Shown one piece after another: positions 47,944 through 59,500 of a DNA stretch of 64,000 nt; position 1 is the first letter of the stretch, and each line of letters opens with the position of its first letter. Origin of the DNA: Hyperoplus lanceolatus. Taxonomy: Eukaryota > Chordata > Actinopteri > Uranoscopiformes > Ammodytidae. Location: contig CM049410.1 of the NCBI GenBank assembly GCA_026929865.2, positions 10,495,501-10,559,500 of the forward strand, in the 5' to 3' direction. The notes under the pieces are model-generated. The model saw nothing but the letters and a program-made list of their open reading frames with translations. It searched no databases and was not told the origin of the DNA. The translations under genes and the position numbers were made by a program.

Positions 47944-48627
47944 TGTTGTGGAGAGAGATTATATTCTGGTAAGAAATAGCTTAGAAGCCGCTGTGGTGCA
48001 TCTGGTAAAAATGCGCAGAGAGTGTATAGTCCAAATGGGGTTTAATGAAGAATGCAGAATAAACATTGGTGGTTCACAACTGTTGGAAATGAGTGTGGTT
48101 CTGTAAATAGACAAATAAATACAGAAAGAATACTTAGCCACACATAATACAATGCTGCTTATACACACCAGGCTAATAACAATATTACAGTCAAACAACA
48201 GTAATATAAAACATAACAGCGATCTCTTAAATAATTAAATAATATGCGTCACGTTCATATGTTAATGGCGTTCCGACGCTGCCGTTGCATTAACATGTTA
48301 TACAATACAGAAAACGCTAGTAATGGCGATCTAACAAACAACATAAAACGCCCTTACATAAGCATAAAGGGGAAGGTACTTACAGGTATATGAACGCACA
48401 CAATACTGGAATAATCAACAGTTAAACACACACGGCCAACTCTCTCAGGCCGTTCGCGCTGATGTCCGCTGTCACACTGTTCCCTCGGCAACTACATCAC
48501 CCACTCGCTCTCTAATTAGATGCACGAGAGGAGACAGGTGTGCATGCACCGAAAGCATGACCATACATAAAAAAACTGGCCGCTCACGTGAACAACTGTA
48601 GTAACTAACCAACGGCCCTTTACAACA
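47944..48627 (-). repeat. BEL/Pao 5' LTR
   Basis: 684 bp, TG...CA ends, followed by the target duplication GCGTC (48,628-48,632). It carries the element's promoter by position. Confidence 0.95.
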
Positions 48628-48781
48628 GCGTCATCTACATGAATATCAAAAAGACATACTGTCGCCCTTTAATTCATCTATCTTTCTTTCTTTCCTCTCT
48701 TTTCGCTTTTGATATACTGACTTTTGTCGTTGAGACATGATTCAATCATCCCCCGTTAATCACTCTCAATAGTGGCACGGG

Positions 48782-50435
48782 ATAGGGTTGCCACCTTGGA
48801 TTTAGGAAAAAAAGGGAAACTTGATGTTTGGGGCAGAGGGCTCGGCCATTATTAGGCTACCAGTTCAGTATAATGACCTATAATAACCATAAACACCTAC
48901 AGTGCTTTTTACAGTAGGATATATAAGGAGACTGAGGTGGGAACCCTGGACCTTGTAGAGTGGTCCGGGGAGGAAAAAATGCAACCTTTTAAAGTAAAAT
49001 TCATCAATTTGGTGCACTTTGAGAAGAAAATTGCATGCAACCAGTCCCAAGGGCTCAGGGGGGCCCTATGCCAGAAATACTGATAATAACTTTAAATGTC
49101 GCATTGTCAAAGAGCTCAGTCATTCATGTCAATAACCGGGTCTAAAAAAAGGAATCGCCTAAAATAAGGAAATAAATCATCATGGCCCCTCAACTCGTAG
49201 GTGAAAAATAGAAAAGCAAGTGCAAAACAAAAGCATTACGTATTAGCTCTGTCTTAGGGGCTTCATGAGGGGCCTTGAAGGCCCCCTCACACATGCAGTA
49301 ATAAGCTTTCTATGTGTGAATTCTTTACTGTTCATAAAAAAGTAGCTATCCACCCTCTGGGCCCATTATCTCATAATCCGTCTATGAACCAAATGGTTTC
49401 CACAATATTTTTTTTTATTTTCGCGGGGAGCAAGCATTATTTATTAAAAAAAAAAAAAAGTGGGGGCTCCCCACACTGGGTCTTGAACTTGAAACGGGCC
49501 CCGAGATCGTTGAGACCGCCCCTGCCCGCTTGTCGTGCCGCCTAGTCTCGCAAAGCCAGACCAAACTACAGCACGTAGTATGGTCTGGAAGCACTCTGTT
49601 TAGAGCCGTCTATTCGGGTGGGGAAACCGGGGGAAACTGGACTAGCCTGTTTGTATTTGTTTAAACCAATCACAATCATCTAGGGCGTGGCTAACCCCGG
49701 GAAGCAGCAGCGGTGTCCTGGAAAATAGTGCCGGGGGGGGGGACTTATTTTGATGGAACGTCTTCACGTCCAGACGTCAGAGAAATGGCTAAACCCGCAA
49801 ACGCCACACAAAAACTATTAAAGACAAAAGGAATATACATAGTGTGTTGCTTTCTAACCAGCATGTCAAGACACCATACACTTTAGCCCCGGAGGAGCTC
49901 ACGGGATAACTTAACCGGAGTTAACTAGCCACGTAGTGTTATCTCTGGTAACATTATCATCGGCGGTTGAGAGGACGGCTACGGCGGTCGAGTAGAATTT
50001 TTAGCATTCGAGAACTTATGTCACCACCTCCTATCGCTGTAGTCAGAGCCGTAGTCCGTCTGTTTACAGGCAGAGCAGGGTTTTGACGTGAGCGCTACAC
50101 CAACTGCAGCAAGTAGCCGTAAGAGTTGCTAGGTGATAGTGGAAGCCGTTGGAATCTTTCCCCGTCGCTAAAACACCGCTGCTTAGTCCCTCACCAAAGA
50201 AAGGGAATGGCGGATCTTAATCTAGCTGGTTATAAGGTCCGGTGCTCAATTCAAACCCCCACGCTTCATTTTCCAGAGTTTATGAGGGTATTTCTGCCCG
50301 GGGGTAGTTGTACAATGAAGTTGGACAGCTAGGCTAGGCTAAACTAGGCTGCGTCCCGGACCGCCGCCGCCAATATTATTATCCCGAAGTATAGCCACAC
50401 TTTATTTCCGTCTACAGTAATGTGACTTCTCACAC

Positions 50436-50501
<66 letters not shown>

Positions 50502-50896
50502 CGCTGCACATAAGCACACGGGTTGACTGTGAGCGAATTGTTTCCGAATTTGAGGGGGATCACAATAGGGGAAAGCCAGCAACCGGAAAAGGAGGGGGCT
50601 GCGTCAGGGCTGCGTTGCTTTTCGACGCAAGCGAATAGACGCTGGCGGAAGTGGTCATGCCAGACTACGTGCCGCCTGACAACGGAACGCGCCTTCACTC
50701 TGCCCGGCCCCGCTCGCCTCTCCATTGAGAATTAGTTGGCGCAAAACAAACGCCTCGGCCCGTGTGAAACGGCCTTAACTACTGAACGAAGGAAAACAAA
50801 TCAGATTTTGGCATTTCCCCCCCAAAAAACTGGACAAATTGTGCTGGTGAAAAAAGAGAACAATTCTGGGAAAAACGGGACGGGTGGCAACACTAT
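48782..50896. mobile_element. Possible 2.1-kb DNA element with ATAG(G/T)GTTGCCACC inverted ends
   Basis: Left ATAGGGTTGCCACCTTGGAT; right end (inverted) ATAGTGTTGCCACCCGTCCC, both followed by AAAAAGGGAAA-like sequence. No target duplication and no transposase seen; it contains the (TG)n at 50,438. The pairing of ends could be chance joining of two related copies. Confidence 0.4.
50438..50501. repeat. (TG)28-(AG)n microsatellite
   Basis: TG run 50,438-50,493 followed by a short AG run. Confidence 0.95.
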
Positions 50897-52550
50897 GCGG
50901 AGCTGTTTGAAAAGCGGACCAAACCATTACTTCTAAATACAGGGGGGTGTACAGAGTTTTGAAATTGTTACTTTTTGTCAGAAAACTTGAACCATTACCA
51001 AAAACCAAAAAAATTAACCATTAATTTTATTTTTTTCACGTTAGATACAATGTTTTATTAATGGAGAGTATTGATTAAAGATTAAGTATTGATTTTTTTT
51101 TTTAAATCCTTAAGTTCTAATATTTTTGGGCCCCTGCCAGTCACGGGCCCTTATAATCGTCCTAACTTTTCACCCCATTACGGCGCCCCTGAGTATACCT
51201 ATAACAGCAAGTACAACGTAATCAAGAATCAGAAGTGAATAGTTCTACTAAAAATGATTAGTACAAATGAATACACAGAAGGATTCTCGCTTTTACCAGA
51301 CAGTGACATAACAGCAGTCGCAACTTCAACATAATTCACATATTACCGTCATTTCGATAATAGGACAGTGTAGCACAACATCGACATCAACATCGTTTTT
51401 CAAGTGCAGCTCCAAAGTACGTCTATTTAGTGCAGCACAACATAACTTATATTTTGATGAAACATGAATTAAATAGCCTACTAACAATAGCCTACTAACA
51501 GTTTCCTCAAAGCCTAAGAATCGCGTAGAGGAGTGGGATCCTGCGGGGAGTGGGAATTCGGCACAACACCGGGAGCTTTGAAAAACTTCCAGAAGACAGC
51601 AGAAAGTGAGCCTTTGCTCGAGAAGAAAGGTAAAAGTAATAGACTAAAACAATGTGCAAGATATGTTATGCGCGGACACGCGAGTCAGATGACATGCGCG
51701 ACCGTGAGAGAGAGAGAAAAAGTCATATGCGACCCAGCCGCACCTCAAAACATCACGACCAAGTAGTTTACTCACTTTAAGTCGAATCCAAGTGGTCTAT
51801 GACCAAGCAATAAAGGAATAAAAAAAACACAGGAAGTTTAAAGCTCCTTGACTCTTGCCACCACAACAGTCATCAATTAAGAACACTGTAGCCTACAATG
51901 CAACTTGCTTATCCAGCCAGCTCCATGAGATATACATTAAAATATGCGCTCACATTCCTGCTAGCAAAAGACGTGCCCTATCGACAACATTTGCAACGGT
52001 TTATTTTGATTTTGACACTTATTTTATTTAATTATAAAAAATATGTTTTACTTAGGCTATTTGCATTTTCCTTGTTTTCAGTTCAATTAGGATATGTTTA
52101 ATGTCAAAAGTCATGGTTTCAAATGTTAAATAAGTGCATGTTGCAGTTCTTAAATCAATGAGTAATTGTCTAATAATTGTGATTACACAATGTCAATCAA
52201 AATAATCATGATTATGATTTTTGTCAAAATCGAGCAGCCTAACCTTGCAATGTCCATGGTTTAGATCAATTATACACAATTACATTATTAGAACTACAGC
52301 TGCAGTCTGTTTAGGTCTGTAGACCGGTTACATTCCCATTCCCCCATTAACAGACAATTTGCTCCATATTTGCTTATCTAAAGTATAATGACACAGTATA
52401 CATCCATACATGTGTGGTGACATGATTTGTTTAATTTGTGCACTTTAATTTGTAAGTGTTGTATTAATTAAACAAAACTAGTTTGGGATGTATATCCCTT
52501 TGTCTATATATATATAATGCCCTACACTGAAGAGACCCCTGCCCCTTCCC
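50897..52550. other. AT-rich sequence without recognised genes
   Basis: No exon supported. Short open frames (51,533-51,766; 51,898-52,101) have no domain or splice context. Confidence 0.4.
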
Positions 52551-52554
52551 GCTG

Positions 52555-52724
52555 TTAAAAAGTAACTAGTAACTTGTACTTTAATTACATTTTAAATCAG
52601 CTACTTTTTCACTTTTACTTCAGTAGATTTTTAGACCAGTACTTTTACTTAAGTAAAATTTCATTCAAGTAATCATACTTTTACTTGAGTAGAATATGTT
52701 TGTACTCTTTCCACCTCTGAGTAT
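52555..52724 (-). mobile_element. hAT-like terminal fragment (CAGAGGTGGAAAGAGTAC end)
   Basis: On the minus strand it starts CAGAGGTGGAAAGAGTAC and contains repeated CAAGTAAAAGTA motifs, as widespread fish hAT non-autonomous elements do. Related to 38,112-38,290. Confidence 0.55.
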
Positions 52725-52746
52725 AGATGTGTTTTTCGACAAATAA

Positions 52747-53710
52747 TGGCGCTTTTCCACCGCATGGTATCAGCTCAACTCGACTCGACTCAACTCGCAT
52801 TTTTGGCGTTTCCACCGCAATTTCATGGTACCTGGTAGCGGCTGCTTTTTTGGTATCGCCTCGCTCTAGGTTCCAAGCGAGCTGAGCCGATGCTAAAAGG
52901 TGACGTCGGCAGACGGCCGGCCACTGATTGGCCAGAGACTATTGTCTGGCCAATCAGTGGCCAGAGACTACCGGCTTCATTCTGTTGTTTATTCTACCCA
53001 ACTCTCCGGGACTTTTGAGTGTATTTACGCCGCGTGCAGCCTTCTCTGGCTCTCTCTCATTTGATTTGCATCACAGATCCGAATTTATTTTCCATATATT
53101 CGCTAAGCTCACCCAGTGTTGGTTGTTGGGGAAGTTACTTACATACGAGAGGAGACATGTAGGGCAGCTAGCAGCTAGGCTAATAGCCAGCTGAGACATA
53201 CATGATAGCGAGCGATTACATTACAAGCCTCGGACTGAACCTCAATAAAATATTCAGGCTGAGACACGGCTTGCATTTGAAAACACGTATCCTGAAACAA
53301 GCACTAAACAGTCAACTTTATCATGCCCGTGTTTACGTGCATAGGGATGTACGTGACGCATCCCTACAGCTGACTGTGTGGCAGAGTCACACATCGGGAC
53401 AACAACCATCTCTTTTAATGGCCCGTAGCAATATTCTTCTACTTCTTTTAGCAAACAGATACAAGGGGGGTATTTCTTAAACATTTTTCATCCGTGTTTT
53501 TGGCGGTTGGTTCAGTTAATAGTGCAACAACTGCTCGTAATTTCTGCTTTGCTACTTTGCTCCGGAGTAGGCTTTCAGCCCCTTACGACGACCCCGCCCA
53601 CGTTCAGCAGGTACTATTTGCGGTGGAAAACGACCCGTGCTGCTACCAAACCAAGTTGAGTCGAGTCGAGTCGAGTCGAGTCGAGCTACATGTGCGGTGG
53701 AAAAGCGCCA
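52747..53710. mobile_element. 964-bp PIF/Harbinger-like MITE with TAA target duplication
   Basis: Perfect 18-bp terminal inverted repeats TGGCGCTTTTCCACCGCA, flanked by TAA at 52,744-52,746 and 53,711-53,713. Just inside both ends is a CGACT/GAGTC pentamer array (GAGTCGAGTCGAGTCGAGTC at about 53,658-53,682). An internal direct repeat TGGCCAGAGACTA brackets 52,931-52,971. No transposase. The 3-bp TAA duplication supports the Harbinger group. Confidence 0.8.
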
Positions 53711-53739
53711 TAAGTGTGACGACCGCCCCCCTCCCCCCC

Positions 53740-55199
53740 CTTATATGCCTTATTGGCTGCCCTTTTCACATGCAACACATGATTAGGTGCCCTCTAGGGT
53801 GCCCATTCATACAATACATTATGATGATGTGCCCTCTAGAACAAGAAAATTCGATGACGTGCCTTAATGAGTGCCCTTATAGTCCCCTTCTGCCCGTCTG
53901 GTGCCCTTTTAGTGCCCCCTATAGTACCCTGATAGTCCCCTTCTGCCCGTCTGGTCCTTCTAGTACCCTGATAGTCCCCTTCTGCCCGTCTGGTCCTTCT
54001 AGTACCCTGATAGTGCCCTTCTGGTCCTTCTAGTACCCTGATAGTCCCCTTCTGCCCGTCTGGTCCTTCTAGTACCCTGATAGTGCCCTTCTGCCCGTCT
54101 GGTCCTTCTAGTGCCCTTCTGCCCGTCTGGTGCCCCCATGGTTGAAAAAGTGTTGCTAAAGTGCCCTCTATTGTGGTGAAAATGAGAGAAAGTGCCTTAT
54201 TGGCTGCCCTTTACATGTGAACAAAAATCAATGAGTGCCCTAGGTTGCCCCTCCATACAATAGGCCTAAATGATGATGATGTGCCCTCTGGAGCAAGAAT
54301 ATGGCAAACCGAATAAAACATGTTGTGGTTAGCTAATGAGGTGCAGACGTTCCTCTCTTTGGTAGCCGACGAACGGGGAATGCGAAAGAGGCGTCGCTTT
54401 CATGTGGCGTTGCTATGACAAACAGCTACATCGAGTGGTATTTACATCTCCACTGGATAACAAAGCAAAAAGTAGATTAAGAATATGTCCGTACCCATAG
54501 TGGAAAAGCGCAATTAGATGCCAAGTTAGAAAAACTTAATATTTTCAGTTTGCATAATCCGTTTAAAATGTATATACATTTTTTGAGCGTTCAAGATCAT
54601 TCAAGTGTAGGTCAAGTGTAGGTCATTTCATGCAAGATAGACGATAATAGTCAGCTATCACCTCAACATGAAGGAAAACTTCCTTCAATTTTTCCGTAGC
54701 TGGCTGTCAAAAGGTCAAAGACTGTATGGTAGCGGCACATTGAATTTTCTCCCGTCTAATTTTTACTTAAATGTAAGTAAGGATGAAAGCAGCAAGGCAT
54801 CCTCCTTTCTTTGGCTAAAATGTGAAAGTCCACAATGATGTGAACAACTAATTTTGGTGTTTATAAAGTCGCTAGAATAAGGGGAAACAGTGTCTTTGAA
54901 GCTAATTTTTTTCTGGGGGGGAGACCCCCAGACCCCCCCTTTAATCGTATGAGCCCAACAATTTTTTTAAGTGCTACATGGAGATGTGACAAGTGCCCCG
55001 AATGGGACCTTCAAGGCAGCGATTGCTAAGGTTAGGGGATAGGACCTTCCAGGCAGCGCTGCCTTTAAAGCTCCGTTGGGGGAACAAAACACCATCAAGT
55101 TAGAAAAGCCACTGTGTGCGCTGGTGGGCCCGTGTTGTCCAGAATGTGCCCTTTTAATTTTTTCGCCCCTGCCCTTCAAACAGTCTGAGTCCGCCACTG
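53740..55199 (-). mobile_element. Probable non-autonomous element with CAGTGGCGGACTC end
   Basis: Read on the minus strand from 55,199 the sequence starts CAGTGGCGGACTCAGACTG, a common terminus of fish DNA transposons. The interior towards 53,740 carries repeated GTGCCCT/AGGGCAC-containing segments: 53,745-53,825 and 54,190-54,270 are homologous, and the minisatellite lies between them. The far end is uncertain. Confidence 0.4.
53878..54131. repeat. Minisatellite of about 39 bp
   Basis: Unit containing TAGTACCCTGATAGTCCCCT followed by TCTGCCCGTCTGGTCCTTC. Starts at 53,961, 54,000, 54,031 and 54,070 give periods of 39, 31 and 39, the 31-bp unit lacking CTGCCCGT. The 179-codon frame at 53,494-54,033 is partly this repeat. 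Confidence 0.9.
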
Positions 55200-55689
55200 A
55201 GGATGAATGTGTAATATTACCATAATCACAAACTTATCCTCACTTAACCATGGGATCGAAACATGCTGTTTTCATGGATTTACATTGAGCTGTATTTCTA
55301 TGTGAATTTCACTATCTGTTATTTGATATACACACACACACACACACATATTCACAATATACATATTTGTTTAAATACACATATACACTACGCTATTATG
55401 AAGAACCCAGGCAGAGCATGTTATCTCAAATAATTTATTCATGTGGCCTGCAGTGGCCTAAGTAGCAAGGGAGTGCAAATTTACATTTTAGCCTGTAGTT
55501 GAAACACTGGCATATGTGTGAAATTAGCAACAACTAGTAAAAAACACAAAAAAATAGAAAATGTCAAGACATTAGTACAAGGAACCAAAAGAATAATAAA
55601 AAATCAGTTTCTCTCATCTTTTGGCAGCAGGGTCAAAAAGTGTAGTTTTAATAGAATTCTGTGTGCCGTATAATGGCCCTTAATGGAGG

Positions 55690-56400
55690 GCACATTTTAA
55701 ATCTTAAATAGCAAAAAGAATAGAAATGCATTCAATTCAATATTATTGTTAATTCTTGACATCACACTCTTCTAATCCCACAAAAAAAAATAATCAAATT
55801 CAGACTAATTATTTAGCTTTTAATTGATTTGTGTTTTTTCTTTAAAAAAAACAAGTGACTTTTTCTAAAACAACTGGAATTTAAAGGGTTAAAATCCTTA
55901 AAATAAAGATGAATATGGTTTGTATGGTGAGGACTCGAGTTGAAAAAAAAAATGAGTGGAAAATACACTCATGATACATTCATGATATTTTTATCTACAT
56001 ATCAATTCAAAGTGACACCTTAAGCGCCGAAGGAGGCAGAGTGTGAGTTTTTTAAAAAATCTTAGATATAAAAAAAGTATAAAAATGCATTCAAATCAAT
56101 ATCATTGCAAATGTTTGACATCACACTCTTATAATCCCCCTAAAAAAATCCAATTTAGACTAATTATTTAGCTTAATTGATTGTGTTTTTTCATTAAAAA
56201 AACAGTGACTTTTTCTAAAACAACTGGAATTTAAAGGGTTAAAATCCTTAAAATAAAGATGAATATGGTTTGTATGGTGAGAACTAGTTAAAAAGAAAGT
56301 TATAAAAAAAAATTGGTGGAAAAATACATTCATGTTATTTATATCTACATATCAATTCAAAGTAACACCTTAAGTGCCGAAGGAGGCAGAGTGTGATTTT
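55690..56400. repeat. Two-copy tandem duplication, about 350-359 bp per unit
   Basis: GACATCACACTCTT at 55,758 and 56,117, AACTGGAATTTAAAGGGTTA at about 55,872 and 56,223, and GCCGAAGGAGGCAGAGTGTG at 56,026 and 56,376 recur in the same order. Divergence is mainly in A/T runs. No coding signal. Confidence 0.8.
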
Positions 56401-56540
56401 TTTTAAGGATGCACTGAAGGTTAACTTCACAATTTTTTAAAATAAATATTCCACAGAGGGCTTTTCCCTCATGGTCACTTGAGTCTTCTGTGCTGTTATT
56501 TACATAAAACCAAACAAATGTGCAGTTGTGTAAAAGTGCC

Positions 56541-56546
56541 TTTATT
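56541..56546 (-). terminator. Polyadenylation signal of the ZP gene, overlapping its stop codon
   Basis: On the minus strand AATAAA occupies 56,546-56,541 and the TAA stop (56,544-56,542) is inside it, so the 3' UTR would be only some 15-30 nt. Very short 3' UTRs of this kind are known for mammalian zona pellucida genes. Confidence 0.7.
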
Positions 56547-59500
56547 GTAGTTTTAATGTATCACTGTTAGGACCTATGAGGGGAGAAAAAGAAGTTACTG
56601 TAGTGATGGACAAAGAGGCCGAACTGATCAATTACTTTTATACCACTTGACTTATTCTGTAGCCTCATTTAGCAGGCAATATTGTTTTCTCTTTGTAATT
56701 ATACAGTGCAGAGGGAAATATAACATAATTGGGACCCGACTGGAAAACTATGAAGCCAAAATTCATTTAGTGCATTCAAAGGAATCCATCCGTGCAGCAG
56801 TTGTATAAATCACAGGTAAATTGTTGGCTGTAGCCGTTTGTAGGATTTGTTTTTAGTCAATGAATATATTTTTTAATGAATATACAGTTCCCTTGTAAAT
56901 CTACTAAAAAAACACTCCTTTATGTTTCCACTGTGATTGACTTACTGTCATCGCAGCCTAGAGTGCATTCACTGTCTGCAGCAGAACACACTTCTGTCAA
57001 GCACACAAAGTAGATCTGAGGGGAGGGAAAAGGAAATGGTTTAACTACATAACACAAGTAATCACATTCTACACATTGCCACCTGGTTGGTCTTTGTGTT
57101 TAAGGCAGCCTGAACATGAAAGAAACACATTATAAATGGCTTCAAAAAGAATATATGTATGTGTATGTGCATGTTTGTTAAGCAGGAGGTACCTGTGGGT
57201 CCTCCAATTGAGAGTGTCCTCCTTCAGCCATGTATGAGGGACTCTCTGAGGGCAGAGACAGGAAGCTGGAGATTATAATTCTCCGGATGTCAGAGCGTTT
57301 GGAAGGATGTGGCGGTGAATCACCCTGGGTGCGGCAGCTGCGGCAACAATGTACAGTGGTGAAAAGACTGGAAAAACCAATATGCAAAAAGCATAATTTG
57401 CTGCAAGATTGCCTAAACCAAACAATAATAAAGAAAAGAAAATGTAAAACAGTGTAAACTTTTACAAATGTAAAAGTTTGTCTTGAGGTTGTCTGTAGAA
57501 AAGGGGCCAGGAAATATTTTAATCAAAGCAGTAAAAGCATAGACTTTCACTGAAAATCCCACCCTTAGAGATGCTTTTTCAATTAAATAGTTTAATGGGC
57601 AAATGCTGACTTCATGATTGTGATGAATAAAAAAGGGAGTTGCTCAATTGCATATGGACCAACTGAGAACCCAGCATCACCATTCCCATGCAATAAACTA
57701 TTTAGTCTGATCCTGGGATTAGGCGTCAAAACCTGTTTATCCATAGTTTATCAATGGCTGATTTAATTTAAAATCGAAAATGCAAACTACATGAATACAA
57801 GATATGACTTTACCTCTACATAACTTACCCATCATAAACCAGCATCCAGCTGGTATATGGAGCTGGAGTGTAAGCCAGGCAGGAGTGAACCAGCAGCACC
57901 AGGCCAGCTGTTGGAGGGTCCAACAGTCTCAACTCCACGTAAACTGGTTTTCCTCTCAGTAGGCTATAAGGCAGCGGAGCATCAGGGTGGAACCTGCTGA
58001 ACGACTCATCTGTGGGAAAACAATATTAAATATGAATAAACAAAAGAATGCAGGGACTGTTGAGCAACAACTGTTGCACTGACACACATGTACTTAGCTT
58101 GAACACCAGATGAAAATGTCAGAAGACAATCACCTGTGGCAATGCTCAGTTTCACAGCAACAGTGGCTGGTGTAGACTGAACAGGAGGTGGAGAAGGTGG
58201 ATCCATTACATAGAGCCTCACTTCACCTGGAGAACCCGGGGAGGAACTGCATTCCACTATCAACCTTTAAGATCAATACAAGTAACAGACGTAGATAATA
58301 AAAGGCATCTGGCAGAATAAACAAAACAAGTGATGCGAAATGTATGAATTTATCAAACTAGGTTGTCATTTTTTATATTTATCTTTTCATATGATTGTCA
58401 CATCTTGTTTTTTTCTTGGACAATGTTAGGCATTAGTGCTGTCTCACTAGTACAGACTGATACAGGTTGAGATGAGTCAGAGTTTCTTGTGCTGTTTTGT
58501 GTACAGAGCCTTTGCTGCAGCCGCCCCCTCCCTCTGGAATGCCCTCCCCAACGACATCCGCAATACCAACACTCTTTCATCCTTCAAAACAGCCCTAAAA
58601 ACACACCTTTTCACCCTTGCTTTTAACCTTTAAACATTATGTTTTGTTTGTTTATCTTTTGTGAAGCGTCTTTGAGCACTGGGAAAAGCGCTATATAAAT
58701 TTGATCTATTATTATTATTATTACATTGATTATATAAAAAAATCAAATCAAAACTGCAGAAAAACAGTTAAAATAACTTGCATCACACAGCCAGTAAGAA
58801 TGAGCAGAAAGAAAGACAAATCTTCAAATATATTTTTAGGAATAAAGAAGAACCGTGCACAGTTGAGGGCTAACCAAATACCTGCCACTGGTACAGAGAA
58901 AAGGGAAATGTGTTAAAACTAACTTTAGTGCTCAAGGTTGGTTGCAATGCGAGTGACTTTATAGATGAAGGAGAAAGAAAAATCAAAACCTATCCAATAA
59001 ATGTATTGCAAAATATGTCCTTTTGCAATAAAGTTGATCACACTGAAATAAACGCATTGTAGAGAGTTCCCTATAAATAGTAGTGGCACACCTGACAGGG
59101 GAAGTCTCATGGCCAAAACTGGTGTCTTCTTGAAGAGAATGGATACCATGGACCTCCAACTGAAGGACCTCTGTCTGACCGAACATCTACCAAGGATATG
59201 ATATTGAATAAAATGGTTTACATAATTTCGCCAAAACAACAATATAATGCATGTCTATCCAGTCACTTGCAAGTGAAGTGAAGTAGTGAGGTCAGTCAAA
59301 GCCACATGTTGAATCTGAGCCTTATTTCTGGGCACCACCAACATAATGTAGTATACATTCAGTAGAAATGTGCCTTACATGTTTGTTTACTCCACAGCCA
59401 TCTAGGGGGACGATGTAGATGTTAGGGTCCGAGGTCAGCCTCTGCAGTGTGCAGGACACGTTACCCACCTCAGAGGGGTGAGCATGGGGGGCCACTGTGG

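Larger units (their letters stand above)
41393..48627 (-). mobile_element. Complete BEL/Pao LTR retrotransposon, young
   Basis: Two LTRs of 685 and 684 bp flank a 5.87-kb interior. The 5-bp target duplication GCGTC is at 41,388-41,392 and 48,628-48,632. Sense is the minus strand: 5' LTR 47,944-48,627, tRNA-Phe primer site, one long gag-pol frame, purine tract, 3' LTR 41,393-42,077. By eye the LTRs differ at three positions (all transitions) plus one A-run indel, so insertion was recent. Gag-pol carries one in-frame TGA at 44,127-44,129. Order gag-PR-RT-RH-IN, DUF1759/DUF1758-type regions and zinc knuckles identify BEL/Pao rather than Gypsy or Copia. No envelope gene is visible. Confidence 0.95.

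Noticed and set aside
53494..54033. 179-codon frame
   Set aside because: Spans the MITE's GAGTC array and the 39-bp minisatellite.
57338..57370. Alternative acceptor for the ZP exon at 57,337, after TTTTTCCAG
   Set aside because: It keeps the frame but breaks the YDGC motif expected in the ZP module; the GCCGCAG acceptor restores it.
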